From positions 1-43,158 of the forward strand of contig CAIKZO010000093.1 in NCBI GenBank assembly GCA_903832005.1: a stretch of 43,158 nucleotides of DNA. The letters run 5' to 3'. The notes under the pieces were generated by a model. The model did no database searches, had not been told where the DNA came from, and worked only from the letters and a program-made list of their open reading frames with translations. This DNA is from Enhydrobacter aerosaccus. GTDB taxonomy: Bacteria > Pseudomonadota > Alphaproteobacteria > Reyranellales > Reyranellaceae. This document shows, piece by piece, positions 1 through 7,466 of this stretch. How positions within the stretch are numbered: the stretch's first letter is position 1; every line of letters starts with the position of its first letter. Position numbers and translations under genes: made by a program.

Positions 1-30
1 GCCTTACGGCGGTTGATGCTCCTCACTTTT

Positions 31-198
31 CCTCCCCCGTCTTCGGGGGAGGTGGCGGCGTAATCGCCGACGGAGGGGGAGGGCAGCACGGCCGTTCTTT
101 CCGATTTAAGATCATAACCCGTACTCAGGGCCACCTCGACTCTGGCTCGCCCCCTCCGTCGCGGACTACCGCGCCACCTCCCCCGAAGACGGGGGAGG
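31..198. repeat. Long inverted-repeat element with hairpin ends
   Basis: The two ends are near-perfect inverted copies of about 55 bases. Each end also folds alone: CCTCCCCCG pairs with CGGGGGAGG around a 4-base loop (31-52 and 177-198). Inside each hairpin lies a second shared block ending in a GGAGGGGG/CCCCCTCC segment. The roughly 60-base centre is unrelated and has no coding potential that I recognise. The form resembles a REP/MITE-like interspersed repeat. A truncated relative occurs at 2414-2434. It lies just beyond the 3' end of the PNPOx-like gene and could also terminate its transcript, although no strong T-run follows. Confidence 0.75.
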
Positions 199-217
199 GA
201 AGTTTGCGCTGATCAAT

Positions 218-838
218 CTAAGCCTTCTTGAGCTCTGCGATCTCGTCTTCCAGCGCGGCGATCTTCGCGTCGCGCTGTTCGAGTGCGGCGGCGACGTCGG
301 CGGCGTCGAACTTCTGCGGGATGTGCTGCGGGCAGTTCGTGTCCCACGCCGCGATCGTGAACAGGATCGTCTGCTCGGGCCTGGCCTTGTAGCCCTCGGG
401 CATTAGGCTCTTGGTCAGCTCGGCGTCCTCGACGACCTTCGCTGTTCCCCAGATCTTCACCCGCCGGCGATGGGCGTAGTCCATCAGGAACAGGTGCGCC
501 TTCGGATTGTCCGAGAGGTTGCCCTGGGTGATGAACTGCCGGTTGCCGGAGAAGTCGGCGAAGGCAATCGTCTTGTCGTCGATCACCCGCAGGAAGTCTG
601 GCGGCCCGCCGCGATGCTGGATGTAGGGCTGTCCACTGGCATTGGCCGTAGCGAAATAGAGGCCGGTTTGCGCGCCGATGAAAGCCTCGAGGTCCGGCGT
701 GATCGTGGTGCGCCAGCCGCCCTTGGCCTCGACGTGGGCAAAGCCCTCGCGCGAGCCCTTGCGGGTCTGGATTGCTTTCACCGAAGGGGTGAAGGCGACG
801 TCGCTCGATGGCGACGTGAAGGTGGTGATTGTGTCCAT
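218..838 (-). CDS. Pyridoxamine 5'-phosphate oxidase-like FMN-binding protein
   Basis: The 206-residue product resembles the PNPOx-like split-barrel flavoproteins. The core runs from about residue 45 to 165 and contains the typical strand segments GLYFATANASGQPYIQHRGG, FADFSGNRQF and VKIWGTAKVVED. This family binds FMN or F420 and reduces or senses small molecules; the substrate cannot be told from sequence. The last 25 residues are a charged helix (EQRDAKIAALEDEIAELKK) that may form a coiled coil. The gene starts 4 bases after the stop of the AhpD-like gene on the same strand, so the two are probably co-transcribed. A redox or detoxification role for the pair is inference. Confidence 0.8.
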   Translation of the reverse strand: MDTITTFTSPSSDVAFTPSVKAIQTRKGSREGFAHVEAKGGWRTTITPDLEAFIGAQTGLYFATANASGQPYIQHRGGPPDFLRVIDDKTIAFADFSGNRQFITQGNLSDNPKAHLFLMDYAHRRRVKIWGTAKVVEDAELTKSLMPEGYKARPEQTILFTIAAWDTNCPQHIPQKFDAADVAAALEQRDAKIAALEDEIAELKKA

Positions 839-842
839 GGCG

Positions 843-1394
843 TCACGCGGCCTTGCGTGCGGTCACGACCGGGAAATCGATCTCGGTCTTGGCCACTTCG
901 TTGATGTAGTTGGTCCACGTGTTGAGGGCGACATGCATGACGATCTCGATCACCTGGGCGTCGCTGTAGCCCGCCGCCTTGACGGCGCGGACGTCCTCCT
1001 CGCCGACATGGCCGCGCGCGTGCACGACCTTGGCCGCGAAACGCACGGCGGCATCCGCTTTCGGATCGTTCGACGCGCCGCTGCGGTTGGCGGTGATCTC
1101 GGCGTCGTCGAGCTTGGCGAGATTCTTGCCGAGGTAGGTGTGCGCCGACAGGCAATAGTCGCAGCCGTTGATCTCGGCGACCGCCAGCGCGATCCGTTCA
1201 CGGGTCTGCGCGGGCAGGGCACCTTTGCCTAGCGCACTGTTCATGCCGAGGTAGCCCTCCAGTGCCGCCGGGCTGTTGGCGACCAGGCGGAACAGGTTGG
1301 GAGCGACGCCGAGCTGCTTCTTCACGGCTTCGAGCATTGGCTGCGAGGCGGCGGGGGCGTCGGCGATGGTGGCGGGTGTGGGCAGGCGGGACAT
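843..1394 (-). CDS. Carboxymuconolactone decarboxylase / AhpD-like protein
   Basis: This 183-residue protein belongs to the AhpD/CMD helical family. The signature EINGCDYCLSAHTYLGK (about residues 66-82) carries the redox pair C-x2-C followed by the proton-relay His, as in peroxidase-associated AhpD proteins. Many such proteins reduce peroxides or peroxiredoxin partners, while others decarboxylate lactones; the Cys pair favours the redox role. It is the first gene of a two-gene unit with the PNPOx-like protein. It is divergent from a LysR-type regulator across 111 bases that hold a TATTA-N12-TAATA inverted repeat, so control by that regulator is likely but not shown. Confidence 0.85.
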   Translation of the reverse strand: MSRLPTPATIADAPAASQPMLEAVKKQLGVAPNLFRLVANSPAALEGYLGMNSALGKGALPAQTRERIALAVAEINGCDYCLSAHTYLGKNLAKLDDAEITANRSGASNDPKADAAVRFAAKVVHARGHVGEEDVRAVKAAGYSDAQVIEIVMHVALNTWTNYINEVAKTEIDFPVVTARKAA

Positions 1395-1455
1395 CGGTAT
1401 CTCCTGGGCGACTGTTGGTCGGGCTGGCCGACGCCCGGAACATAGGTCCTTCCAT

Positions 1456-1477
1456 TATTAACCATCAGTCTGTAATA
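1456..1477. promoter_or_regulatory. Candidate LysR-type operator in divergent intergenic region
   Basis: TATTA and TAATA form an interrupted inverted repeat with a 12-base spacer, in an AT-rich patch between the divergent AhpD-like and LysR genes. LysR-type regulators usually bind T-N11-A dyads close to such divergent promoters. The position suits autoregulation plus control of the ahpD-like operon. No individual -35/-10 pair stands out. Confidence 0.45.
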
Positions 1478-1505
1478 TCGATAGATACCCTTCCAGAAAG
1501 TGGAA

Positions 1506-2441
1506 ATGGACCGTTTCGACTCCATGTCTGTCTTGATCGCGGCCGTCGACGCCGGCAGCCTGTCGGCCGCCGCGCGGCGGCTGGGTACGCCGCTCACGAC
1601 GGTGAGCCGCAAGGTCTCCGACCTCGAGGCACATCTTGGCACTCGGCTTCTCAATCGATCGAGCCGCACGCTCACGCTGACCGATGCCGGCCGCGACTAT
1701 GTCGCCGCGTGTCGCCGCATCGTCGAGGAAGTGGGCGAGGCCGAGCGCGCGGCATCGGGCGAGTTCACGGCGCCGCGGGGGCATCTCGTGTTGAGCGCCC
1801 CCATCGTGTTCGGCCGCCTGCATGTCCTGCCGATCGTGACGGCGTTCCTCGACGCCTATCCCGAGATCGACGTGCGTCTCGCTCTTGCGGACCGCGCGGT
1901 CAACTTGATCGAGGAGCATGTCGACGGTGCGTTGCGCATCGGTGCGTTGGCGGATAGCAGCATGACCGCGACCAAAGTGGGGGAGATCCGGCGCGTGGTC
2001 TGCGGCAGTCCGGCCTATTTCAAGGCCCATGGCTGGCCGCAGCAGCCGGCTGATCTGGCAAATCACCGCTGTATCACCTTCGAAGGACTACAGTCGCCCG
2101 CGGCCTGGTTGTTTCCGACAAAGAAGGGCCTGCAGCCGGTGCCGATCCATTCGCGGCTGGCGGTCAACACGGCCGAGGCCGCGGTCGATGCGGCCATTGC
2201 CGGCGTGGGGCTGACGCGCGTGTTCTCCTATCAGGTGGCCGCCGCGCGCGCGGCGAAGAAGATCGAACTGGTGCTGGAGGCCTTCGAGCCTCCACCGTCG
2301 CCCGTGCATCTGGTCCACGCCGGCGGTGGTCTCCTGCCGCTGAAGCTGCGCGCCTTTCTCGACTTTGCGGCACCGCGCCTCAGGACCGTCCTGACGCGCG
2401 TTACGACTCTTTTCCCTCCCTCGTCTTCGGGGGAGTCGTGA
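1506..2441 (+). CDS. LysR-family transcriptional regulator
   Basis: The roughly 311-residue protein has the LysR layout: an N-terminal winged helix-turn-helix (about residues 1-60; SLSAAARRLGTPLTTVSRKV is the recognition region) followed by a periplasmic-binding-like effector domain starting near HLVLSAPIVFGRLHVLPIV. The chosen start is the ATG that gives MDRFDSMSVL; a GTG two codons upstream is in frame. The subfamily resembles one-gene-neighbour regulators of flavoproteins and quinone reductases, which suits the divergent PNPOx/AhpD pair (inference). The last residues (FPPSSSGES) are encoded by a fragment of an interspersed repeat, and the stop codon lies inside a 28-base palindrome, so the C-terminus may have been changed by repeat insertion. 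Confidence 0.9.
   Translation: MDRFDSMSVLIAAVDAGSLSAAARRLGTPLTTVSRKVSDLEAHLGTRLLNRSSRTLTLTDAGRDYVAACRRIVEEVGEAERAASGEFTAPRGHLVLSAPIVFGRLHVLPIVTAFLDAYPEIDVRLALADRAVNLIEEHVDGALRIGALADSSMTATKVGEIRRVVCGSPAYFKAHGWPQQPADLANHRCITFEGLQSPAAWLFPTKKGLQPVPIHSRLAVNTAEAAVDAAIAGVGLTRVFSYQVAAARAAKKIELVLEAFEPPPSPVHLVHAGGGLLPLKLRAFLDFAAPRLRTVLTRVTTLFPPSSSGES
2414..2434. repeat. Truncated copy of the repeat arm seen at 31-52
   Basis: The segment repeats the CTCCCTCG-tctt-CGGGGGAG hairpin of the element at 31-198 with one C-to-T change. It lies inside the last codons of the LysR gene and is translated as its C-terminal tail. Confidence 0.6.
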
Positions 2442-2465
2442 CTTGGCCGCGCGCGGCCAAGTCAC
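2438..2465. terminator. 28-base perfect palindrome between convergent genes
   Basis: GTGACTTGGCCGCG is followed directly by its exact complement, giving a 14-bp stem with almost no loop. It spans the LysR stop codon and ends 3 bases before the stop of the convergent DUF1993 gene, so it can form in both transcripts. No U-run follows on either side. It may be a bidirectional terminator or mRNA-end barrier, or the core of a mobile repeat. Confidence 0.5.
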
Positions 2466-2468
2466 CAG

Positions 2469-2987
2469 TCAGGCAGGATCGCGGTAGGGCATGTCGCCGA
2501 GATAGTTCTTCTTGCCGATCGGCACTCCGTTGTGACGCAGGATCGCGTAGGCGGCCGCAACGTGGAAATAGAAATTCGGAATGACGTGCTGCAGGAGGAA
2601 CTCCTCGCCTGAGAGCGACTTTCCATTCCAACGCGGCTGGGTAATCCGCCGCGCCGCGGCGTTCCCAAATGCGTCGGGCTTGAAGCTACCCAGATAGGCA
2701 ATGACGCTTTCGATGCGCGCCCTGATTTCACCCATCGTTGCTTCTGTATCGGCATGCGAGGGCGCGTCCTTCTCGGTACCGGCCATCCGGGCGACACCGA
2801 GCTTCGCAGTGTCGCACGCCGTCTGGATCTGGCGAATCAGATTGAACTGATCCGGCGCCAGTCGCGCCTGCAGCAGCACGCCCGTTTCGAATTTCTTTTC
2901 GCCAGCGTACTTCTCGGCCTCGGACAGAATGGCCAGCAGGTTGTTCAGCATCTTGCTGAACTGCGTAACGACAATCTTGTAAATCAT
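2469..2987 (-). CDS. DUF1993 family protein
   Basis: The 172-residue product matches the DUF1993 family in length and in landmarks: a helical N-terminus (MIYKIVVTQFSKMLNNLLAI), the central QTACDTAKLGVARMAG segment and a C-terminal PNFYFHVAAAYAILRHNGVP motif followed by KKNYLG. The family folds like DinB four-helix bundles and is of unknown function. I chose the ATG at 2987; the open frame continues upstream but there it overlaps the divergent tctC gene and looks non-coding. It is divergent from tctC across about 150 bases and convergent with the LysR gene. Confidence 0.85.
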   Translation of the reverse strand: MIYKIVVTQFSKMLNNLLAILSEAEKYAGEKKFETGVLLQARLAPDQFNLIRQIQTACDTAKLGVARMAGTEKDAPSHADTEATMGEIRARIESVIAYLGSFKPDAFGNAAARRITQPRWNGKSLSGEEFLLQHVIPNFYFHVAAAYAILRHNGVPIGKKNYLGDMPYRDPA

Positions 2988-3140
2988 GCTGACCTCGGCT
3001 TGGAATGAATTTGAGCCTTGCACTAGAGCATTCGATCGACGGCCGCCAGCTTCGCATGGCCGCATCCGTATCCGGCTAGATAAAGCCTGCGAGGCAGGGC
3101 ACACTTCATCAGCAAATAAAGAATAAAGCTGGAGGAATAA

Positions 3141-4142
3141 GTGTCGGTCACATTCAAGCTCACCGTGACTCTGATCGCGGGCGTTTCGGCAGTTGCCCTG
3201 TCGTCGCAGGCAGGCGCCTGGACGCCGACCAAGCCGATCGAGTTCATCGCGACAGCGGGGCCGGGCGGCGGCACGGATAATTTCACCCGCGCCGTGCAGG
3301 CCGCGATCGTGAAGAACAAGCTGGTCGACCAGCCGATCGTCGTCGTGAACAAGCCGGGCGGCAGCGGCGCGGAAGGCTTCACCTACACCAAGGCGCTGAC
3401 CGGCGATCCGTACCATCTCGTGTTCGGCACTTCCAACGCCTGGTCGCAGCCGCTCGTGTCGAAGGTGGCCTTCAACTACACCGACTTCACGCCGGTCGCG
3501 GCGATGGTGCAGGACGAATTCCTGCTCTGGGTGAAGCAGGACGCGCCCTACAAGTCCGTGCAGGACTATCTCACGGCGATGAAGGCCAAGGGCAACACCG
3601 CGAAGATGGCCGGCGCGCAGTCGAAGGACACCGATGAGACGCTGACTCGCCTGATCGGCAAGGCGGCGGGCATCAAGTTCATCTACGTGCCGTTCAAGAG
3701 CGGCGCCGAGGCGGCCGTTCAGCTGGCCGGCGGCCATGTCGACAGCCACGTCAACAATCCGAGCGAAAGCGTCGGCCAGTGGAAGGGCGGCACGCAGCGG
3801 CCGATCTGCGTGTTCAACACCAAGCGCCTGCCGGACACCGGCAAGGTGACGGCGACCGAGGGCTGGCAGGACATTCCGACGTGCCAGGAAGCGGGCCTCA
3901 ACATTGCGCTGTTCCAGCAGCCGCGCACGGTCTGGCTGCCGCTCAAGGTCACGGCCGAGCAGACGGCTTACTACGTTGACCTGATGAAGAAGGTGCAGGC
4001 GACGCCCGAGTGGAAGGACTTCATCGAGAAGTCGGTGCAGACCAACACCTTCCTGTCCGGTGATGCGTTCACCAAGTACGAGGCGCAGGACCTCGAGCAG
4101 TGGAAGAAGGTCGCGACGGAAGAGGGCTGGCTGGTCAAGTAG
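3141..4142 (+). CDS. tctC: Tripartite tricarboxylate transporter substrate-binding protein (TctC/Bug)
   Basis: This 333-residue secreted protein captures a carboxylate in the periplasm and passes it to the TctAB membrane unit. A signal peptide covers about residues 1-25 (hydrophobic stretch, cleavage near QAGA-W). The Bug-family ligand loop is visible as TAGPGGGTDNFTRAV, and the second domain has VPFKSGAEAAVQLAGGHVD. The start is GTG, preceded at good spacing by a strong GGAGGA ribosome binding site. It is followed at 15 bases by tctB and then tctA, the standard order tctC-tctB-tctA. The substrate is unknown: family members bind citrate, other dicarboxylates, nicotinate or terephthalate. Confidence 0.92.
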   Translation: MSVTFKLTVTLIAGVSAVALSSQAGAWTPTKPIEFIATAGPGGGTDNFTRAVQAAIVKNKLVDQPIVVVNKPGGSGAEGFTYTKALTGDPYHLVFGTSNAWSQPLVSKVAFNYTDFTPVAAMVQDEFLLWVKQDAPYKSVQDYLTAMKAKGNTAKMAGAQSKDTDETLTRLIGKAAGIKFIYVPFKSGAEAAVQLAGGHVDSHVNNPSESVGQWKGGTQRPICVFNTKRLPDTGKVTATEGWQDIPTCQEAGLNIALFQQPRTVWLPLKVTAEQTAYYVDLMKKVQATPEWKDFIEKSVQTNTFLSGDAFTKYEAQDLEQWKKVATEEGWLVK

Positions 4143-4157
4143 CCGGGACCTCGCGAC

Positions 4158-4625
4158 ATGCTCTCACGGCGCACGCTCGAAGCGGCGACGGCGATCCTGA
4201 CCGGCGCGTTCGGCGTGGCGGTCATGGTGTCGAGCCTGAATAACGGCATCGACTGGTCGGAGTCCGGCGTCGAGTCCGGCACCTTTCCGTTCATCACTGG
4301 CACGATCGTCGCCGCCGCCAGCCTCTACAATCTCGTGCGCGGCTGGATGCGCGGCACGGGCATCGTGGCGACGCGCGCCGGCCTGCAGCGCACCGCGGCA
4401 CTCCTGCTGCCGGCGGTGCTTTACGTGGCACTTATTCCGTTGATCGGCATGTACGTCGGCTCCGCCGCCTACCTGTTCGGCACGCTACGGTTCCAGAGCA
4501 AGCTTTCCGTCGTGCGCTCGGGCCTCATCGCCATCGTGGCCTCGGTCGCGCTCTATCTTGTGTTCGAGCGCGCCTTCCAGGTGTCGCTGCCGCACGGCTG
4601 GCTTGGCGTCGTGCTGGATCTCTAG
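4158..4625 (+). CDS. tctB: Tripartite tricarboxylate transporter small subunit TctB
   Basis: The 155-residue membrane protein has the TctB pattern of four predicted transmembrane helices (about residues 7-26, 40-60, 75-95 and 118-138) and the family segment ESGTFPFITGTIV between helices one and two. TctB is the small integral-membrane partner of TctA in these secondary, ion-coupled carboxylate importers. It lies 15 bases after tctC and 7 bases before tctA. TctB proteins are poorly conserved, so part of the call rests on size, topology and gene order. Confidence 0.87.
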   Translation: MLSRRTLEAATAILTGAFGVAVMVSSLNNGIDWSESGVESGTFPFITGTIVAAASLYNLVRGWMRGTGIVATRAGLQRTAALLLPAVLYVALIPLIGMYVGSAAYLFGTLRFQSKLSVVRSGLIAIVASVALYLVFERAFQVSLPHGWLGVVLDL

Positions 4626-4632
4626 GCGCCCC

Positions 4633-6132
4633 ATGGAAAATTTCGAAGCATTGATGCACGGCTTCAGCATCGCCATCTCGGTGAACCATGTCGCGCTGAT
4701 GATCGGCGGCGTGCTGCTGGGCATCCTGGTCGGCGTGCTGCCGGGCCTGGGCGCGCCGAACGGCGTGTCTCTGCTGCTGCCGCTCACCTTCGGCATGACG
4801 CCGGTCGCGGCCATCATCCTGTTGTCGAGCATCTATTGGGGCGCACTGTTCGGCGGCTCGGTGACGTCGATCCTGTTCAACATCCCGGGCGAGCCCTCGT
4901 CGGTCGCCACGACTTTCGACGGCTATCCGATGGCGCGCGACGGGCGGGCGACCGAGGCGTTGGCGACGGCCTTCGGCTCGGCGGCGTTCGGCGCGCTGGT
5001 CGGCGTCGTGCTGATCACCTGCCTTGCGTCGTGGATAGCGGGCGTGGCGCTGCAGTTCGGTCCGGCCGAGTATTTCGCCGTCTATTTCCTGGCCTTCTCG
5101 AGTTTCATCGGCGTGGGCGGCGCGCCGCCGATGAAGACCGTGGTGTCGCTGGCGATCGGCTTCGCCATCGCGGCGATCGGCATGGACACGGTTTCGGGCA
5201 GCGTCCGCCTCACCATGGGCGTCGACGAACTGGTGAAGGGCATCAACTTCGTGGTCGCGGTCATGGGCCTGTTCGGCATCGGCGAACTGCTGATCGCGGT
5301 CGAGGACGAGCTGCACGCCAAGCCGGTCTCTTCCAAGATCGAATGGAGGATCCTGTTCCGCACCCTGGCGGGCCTGCCCAAACATTGGGTGGCACTGCTG
5401 CGCAGTGCGGCGATCGGCTGCTGGATGGGCATCACGCCGGGCGGCCCGACGGCGGCCTCGTTCATGAGCTACGGCATCGCCAAGCGCGTCTCGCCGCGCC
5501 GCGCCAACTTCGGCAAGGGCGAGCCCGAGGGCATCGTCTCGCCGGAGACCGCCGACCATGCCGCCGGCACCAGCGCGCTGCTGCCGATGCTGTCGCTCGG
5601 AATTCCCGGCTCGGCGACGGCGGCGGTGATGATGGGCGGCCTGATGATCTGGGGCCTCAACCCCGGACCGGCGCTGTTCATCGAGCAGAAGGACTTCGTC
5701 TGGGGCCTGATCGCCTCGATGTACCTCGGCAACATCGTGGCGGTGATCCTGGTGCTGCTGACGGTGCCGATCTTCGCCGCGCTGATGCGCCTGCCGTTCT
5801 TTATCCTCGCACCGCTGATCTTCATCGTTTGCGTGGTCGGCGCCTACTCGGTGTCGAACTCCTACCTCGACGTCGTGCTGATGATGGGCTTCGGCGTGTT
5901 GGGCTACCTGTTCAAGAAGCTCGACTATCCGTTGGCCCCGCTCGTGCTTGCCATCGTGATCGGCGACAAGGCCGAGGACGCCTTCCGTCAATCGATGCTG
6001 ATGTCCCAGGGCTCGCTCAAGATCTTCGTCGCCAACGGGCTGGTGACGACGCTGGTGTGCGCGGGATTTGCGCTGTTGCTGGTGCCGCCGCTGTTCCGGA
6101 TGATCGGTGGTTTGCGCGGCCGCTCGCGCTAA
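4633..6132 (+). CDS. tctA: Tripartite tricarboxylate transporter large permease TctA
   Basis: The 499-residue protein is the large membrane subunit that carries out ion-coupled uptake. It shows the TctA hallmark GVLPGLGAPNGVSLLLP near residue 35, the repeat-related GCWMGITPGGPTAASFMSYG in the second half, and about 11-12 hydrophobic helices. The length is normal for the family (about 500). I took the ATG giving MENFEALMHGF; a more upstream in-frame start overlaps tctB by 75 bases and adds non-family residues. It closes the tctCBA operon. A convergent toxin-antitoxin remnant follows 20 bases later. Confidence 0.93.
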   Translation: MENFEALMHGFSIAISVNHVALMIGGVLLGILVGVLPGLGAPNGVSLLLPLTFGMTPVAAIILLSSIYWGALFGGSVTSILFNIPGEPSSVATTFDGYPMARDGRATEALATAFGSAAFGALVGVVLITCLASWIAGVALQFGPAEYFAVYFLAFSSFIGVGGAPPMKTVVSLAIGFAIAAIGMDTVSGSVRLTMGVDELVKGINFVVAVMGLFGIGELLIAVEDELHAKPVSSKIEWRILFRTLAGLPKHWVALLRSAAIGCWMGITPGGPTAASFMSYGIAKRVSPRRANFGKGEPEGIVSPETADHAAGTSALLPMLSLGIPGSATAAVMMGGLMIWGLNPGPALFIEQKDFVWGLIASMYLGNIVAVILVLLTVPIFAALMRLPFFILAPLIFIVCVVGAYSVSNSYLDVVLMMGFGVLGYLFKKLDYPLAPLVLAIVIGDKAEDAFRQSMLMSQGSLKIFVANGLVTTLVCAGFALLLVPPLFRMIGGLRGRSR

Positions 6133-6151
6133 AGGGTGTGAAGCCACATCG

Positions 6152-6446
6152 TCAGGTGTCAGAGTGCTCGCGATCGCGCGCGGGGTGTTGGATCGTGATG
6201 ATAACGATCTCTTCCGACGCTTCGTCGACACTGTAGTAGACGAGATAGGGATAGCGGCGCGTCACGAGTTTGCGGACACCCCTTACTTTTTGCCGTCGGC
6301 CGATGAAGGGGAAGAGGACGAGGGCCTGGAGAGAAGCGAATATCGCGCTGCGGACGCGCAAGGCTGCCTGGGGATCACGTTCGCGGATGAAATCGGCAAT
6401 AGCGCTCAGGTCTTGCGTCGCCTGGCGCGTAAAACCGAAGCTTCAT
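6152..6446 (-). pseudogene. ParE/RelE-type toxin, frameshifted near the start
   Basis: The ATG at 6446 overlaps the antitoxin stop (ATGA), the usual toxin-antitoxin coupling. Translation begins MKLRF and then leaves the family frame at a run of four T on the coding strand (6431-6434). If one T is removed, an intact 97-residue ParE-like protein results: TRQATQDLSAIADFI, then RVRSAIFASL, then GVRKLVTRRYPYLVYYSV and a C-terminal IVIITIQHPARD. These are the ParE core strand and the conserved Arg-rich and terminal strand motifs. As written, only a 69-residue C-terminal fragment can be read in frame. This could be a real inactivating indel, a homopolymer sequencing error, or slippage on the T-run. 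Confidence 0.8.
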
Positions 6447-6670
6447 CCCTCGAAGCGACGGAACGCCGCTTCGATCTCGGCATCGGTTGCGAGTTCACGG
6501 CGCCTGAGCTGGGCGAGGCCTTCGAGGACTGCCGGCAGGTGCGCCACATCGACGTCTTCGGCCTCGCCGTCGCTCCCGCTCAAGGCGAGCATGGCGAGAG
6601 CGATTTCGTCCTGACTGTCGGGCGGCAATTGCCGCACAGCCTCAAGCGCCTTCTCGAGGAGTTTTGTCAT
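6443..6670 (-). CDS. Addiction-module antitoxin, ParD/RelB-like
   Basis: The 75-residue acidic protein precedes and overlaps the ParE-like toxin by 4 bases. Its first half (KLLEKALEAVRQLPPDSQDEIA) is a short helical segment typical of small antitoxins that are annotated only as addiction module proteins. The C-terminal end (LATDAEIEAAFRRFEG) matches the toxin-wrapping tail of many ParE/RelE antitoxins. In an intact system it neutralises the toxin and represses its own promoter. The divergent GST gene starts 64 bases away, so an operator would lie in that short AT-rich gap. The antitoxin frame is intact although the toxin is not. Confidence 0.72.
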   Translation of the reverse strand: MTKLLEKALEAVRQLPPDSQDEIALAMLALSGSDGEAEDVDVAHLPAVLEGLAQLRRRELATDAEIEAAFRRFEG

Positions 6671-6734
6671 ATTTGAAAGATAGGCGTTTATCAGGGCAAA
6701 ATGAAGGGTGCTTGAAAATGGAGATACTCATCAA

Positions 6735-7331
6735 ATGAAACTCGCTTACTCTGCCGCCAGCCCCTACGTGCGCAAGGTCACGGCCTGCGCCATCGCCCGC
6801 GGCATCAATGACAAGGTCGAGCGCCTGAAGATCGGCACGACCGATCCGGCGCTGCTTCAGTACAATCCGCTGTCCAAGGTGCCGACCCTGATCCTCGACG
6901 ACGGCACGACGATCTACGACAGCCCGGTGATCTGCGAGTATCTCGACTCGGTCGGCTCGGCGCCGAAGCTGATCCCGGCCTCGGGTCCCGCGCGCTGGAA
7001 GGCGCTGACGCAGGAGTCGCTGGGCGACGGTATCCTCGATGCCACGCAGCCGCGCCGCCGCGAGATCCCGCTGCCGCAGGACGAGGGCCGCAAGAGCTAC
7101 ATCGCGCTCCAGCAGAAGAAGGTCGTGGACGCGCTCGCCGTGCTCGAGAAGCAGGCCGACACGCTCGGCATGCTGACCACCATCGGCGAGATCACCATCG
7201 GCTGCGCGCTGGGCTATCTCGACTTCCGCTATGGCAACGAGCCGTGGCGCCCGGGTCATCCCAAGCTCGAGGCGTGGTACGCCAAGGTCGAGAAGCTGCC
7301 GGCGCTCGCCCAGACCGTTCCCGTCGCCTGA
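6735..7331 (+). CDS. Glutathione S-transferase family protein
   Basis: The 198-residue protein has a thioredoxin-fold GST N-terminal domain (about residues 1-78) with the glutathione-site pattern KVPTLILDDGTTIYDSPVIC, where the cis-Pro and the downstream D-S contact glutathione. An all-helical C-terminal domain follows (about 90-190). The active-site position near residues 7-9 is Ala-Ser-Pro, which would suit a Ser- or Cys-type bacterial GST. I chose the ATG giving MKLAYSAASPYVRK; an in-frame start nine codons upstream adds an atypical extension. The gene is divergent from the antitoxin gene and ends 8 bases before a perfect palindrome. The substrate is unknown. Confidence 0.88.
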   Translation: MKLAYSAASPYVRKVTACAIARGINDKVERLKIGTTDPALLQYNPLSKVPTLILDDGTTIYDSPVICEYLDSVGSAPKLIPASGPARWKALTQESLGDGILDATQPRRREIPLPQDEGRKSYIALQQKKVVDALAVLEKQADTLGMLTTIGEITIGCALGYLDFRYGNEPWRPGHPKLEAWYAKVEKLPALAQTVPVA

Positions 7332-7339
7332 GGGCGGAC

Positions 7340-7365
7340 TGATATCATTGATATCAATGATATCA
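7340..7365. promoter_or_regulatory. 26-base perfect palindrome with three TGATATCA units
   Basis: TGATATCA occurs three times at an exact 9-base period (7340, 7349, 7358), and the whole 26 bases are self-complementary. It is AT-rich in a GC-rich background, lies between the GST gene and the HutI-like gene, and no T-run follows. An operator for a dimeric regulator controlling the downstream five-gene cluster is the likeliest reading. A second small hairpin (TGTCCC/GGGACA) occurs at about 7427-7446, before the next start codon. Confidence 0.5.
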
Positions 7366-7466
7366 GGGGGAGGCGCCGAAGGTGGGACAAAGCACCTGAA
7401 ATGCCGATGGCATAAGCAACGGAGGTGTCCCAGGATTTGGGGACATTTCGGGGGAGCCTGGCGGGG

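Noticed and set aside
4525..6231. Very long minus-strand open frame (about 568 codons) opposite tctA
   Set aside because: It is Arg/His/Asp-rich and low in hydrophobics, a typical shadow of a GC-rich gene. The plus-strand TctA has full family motifs.
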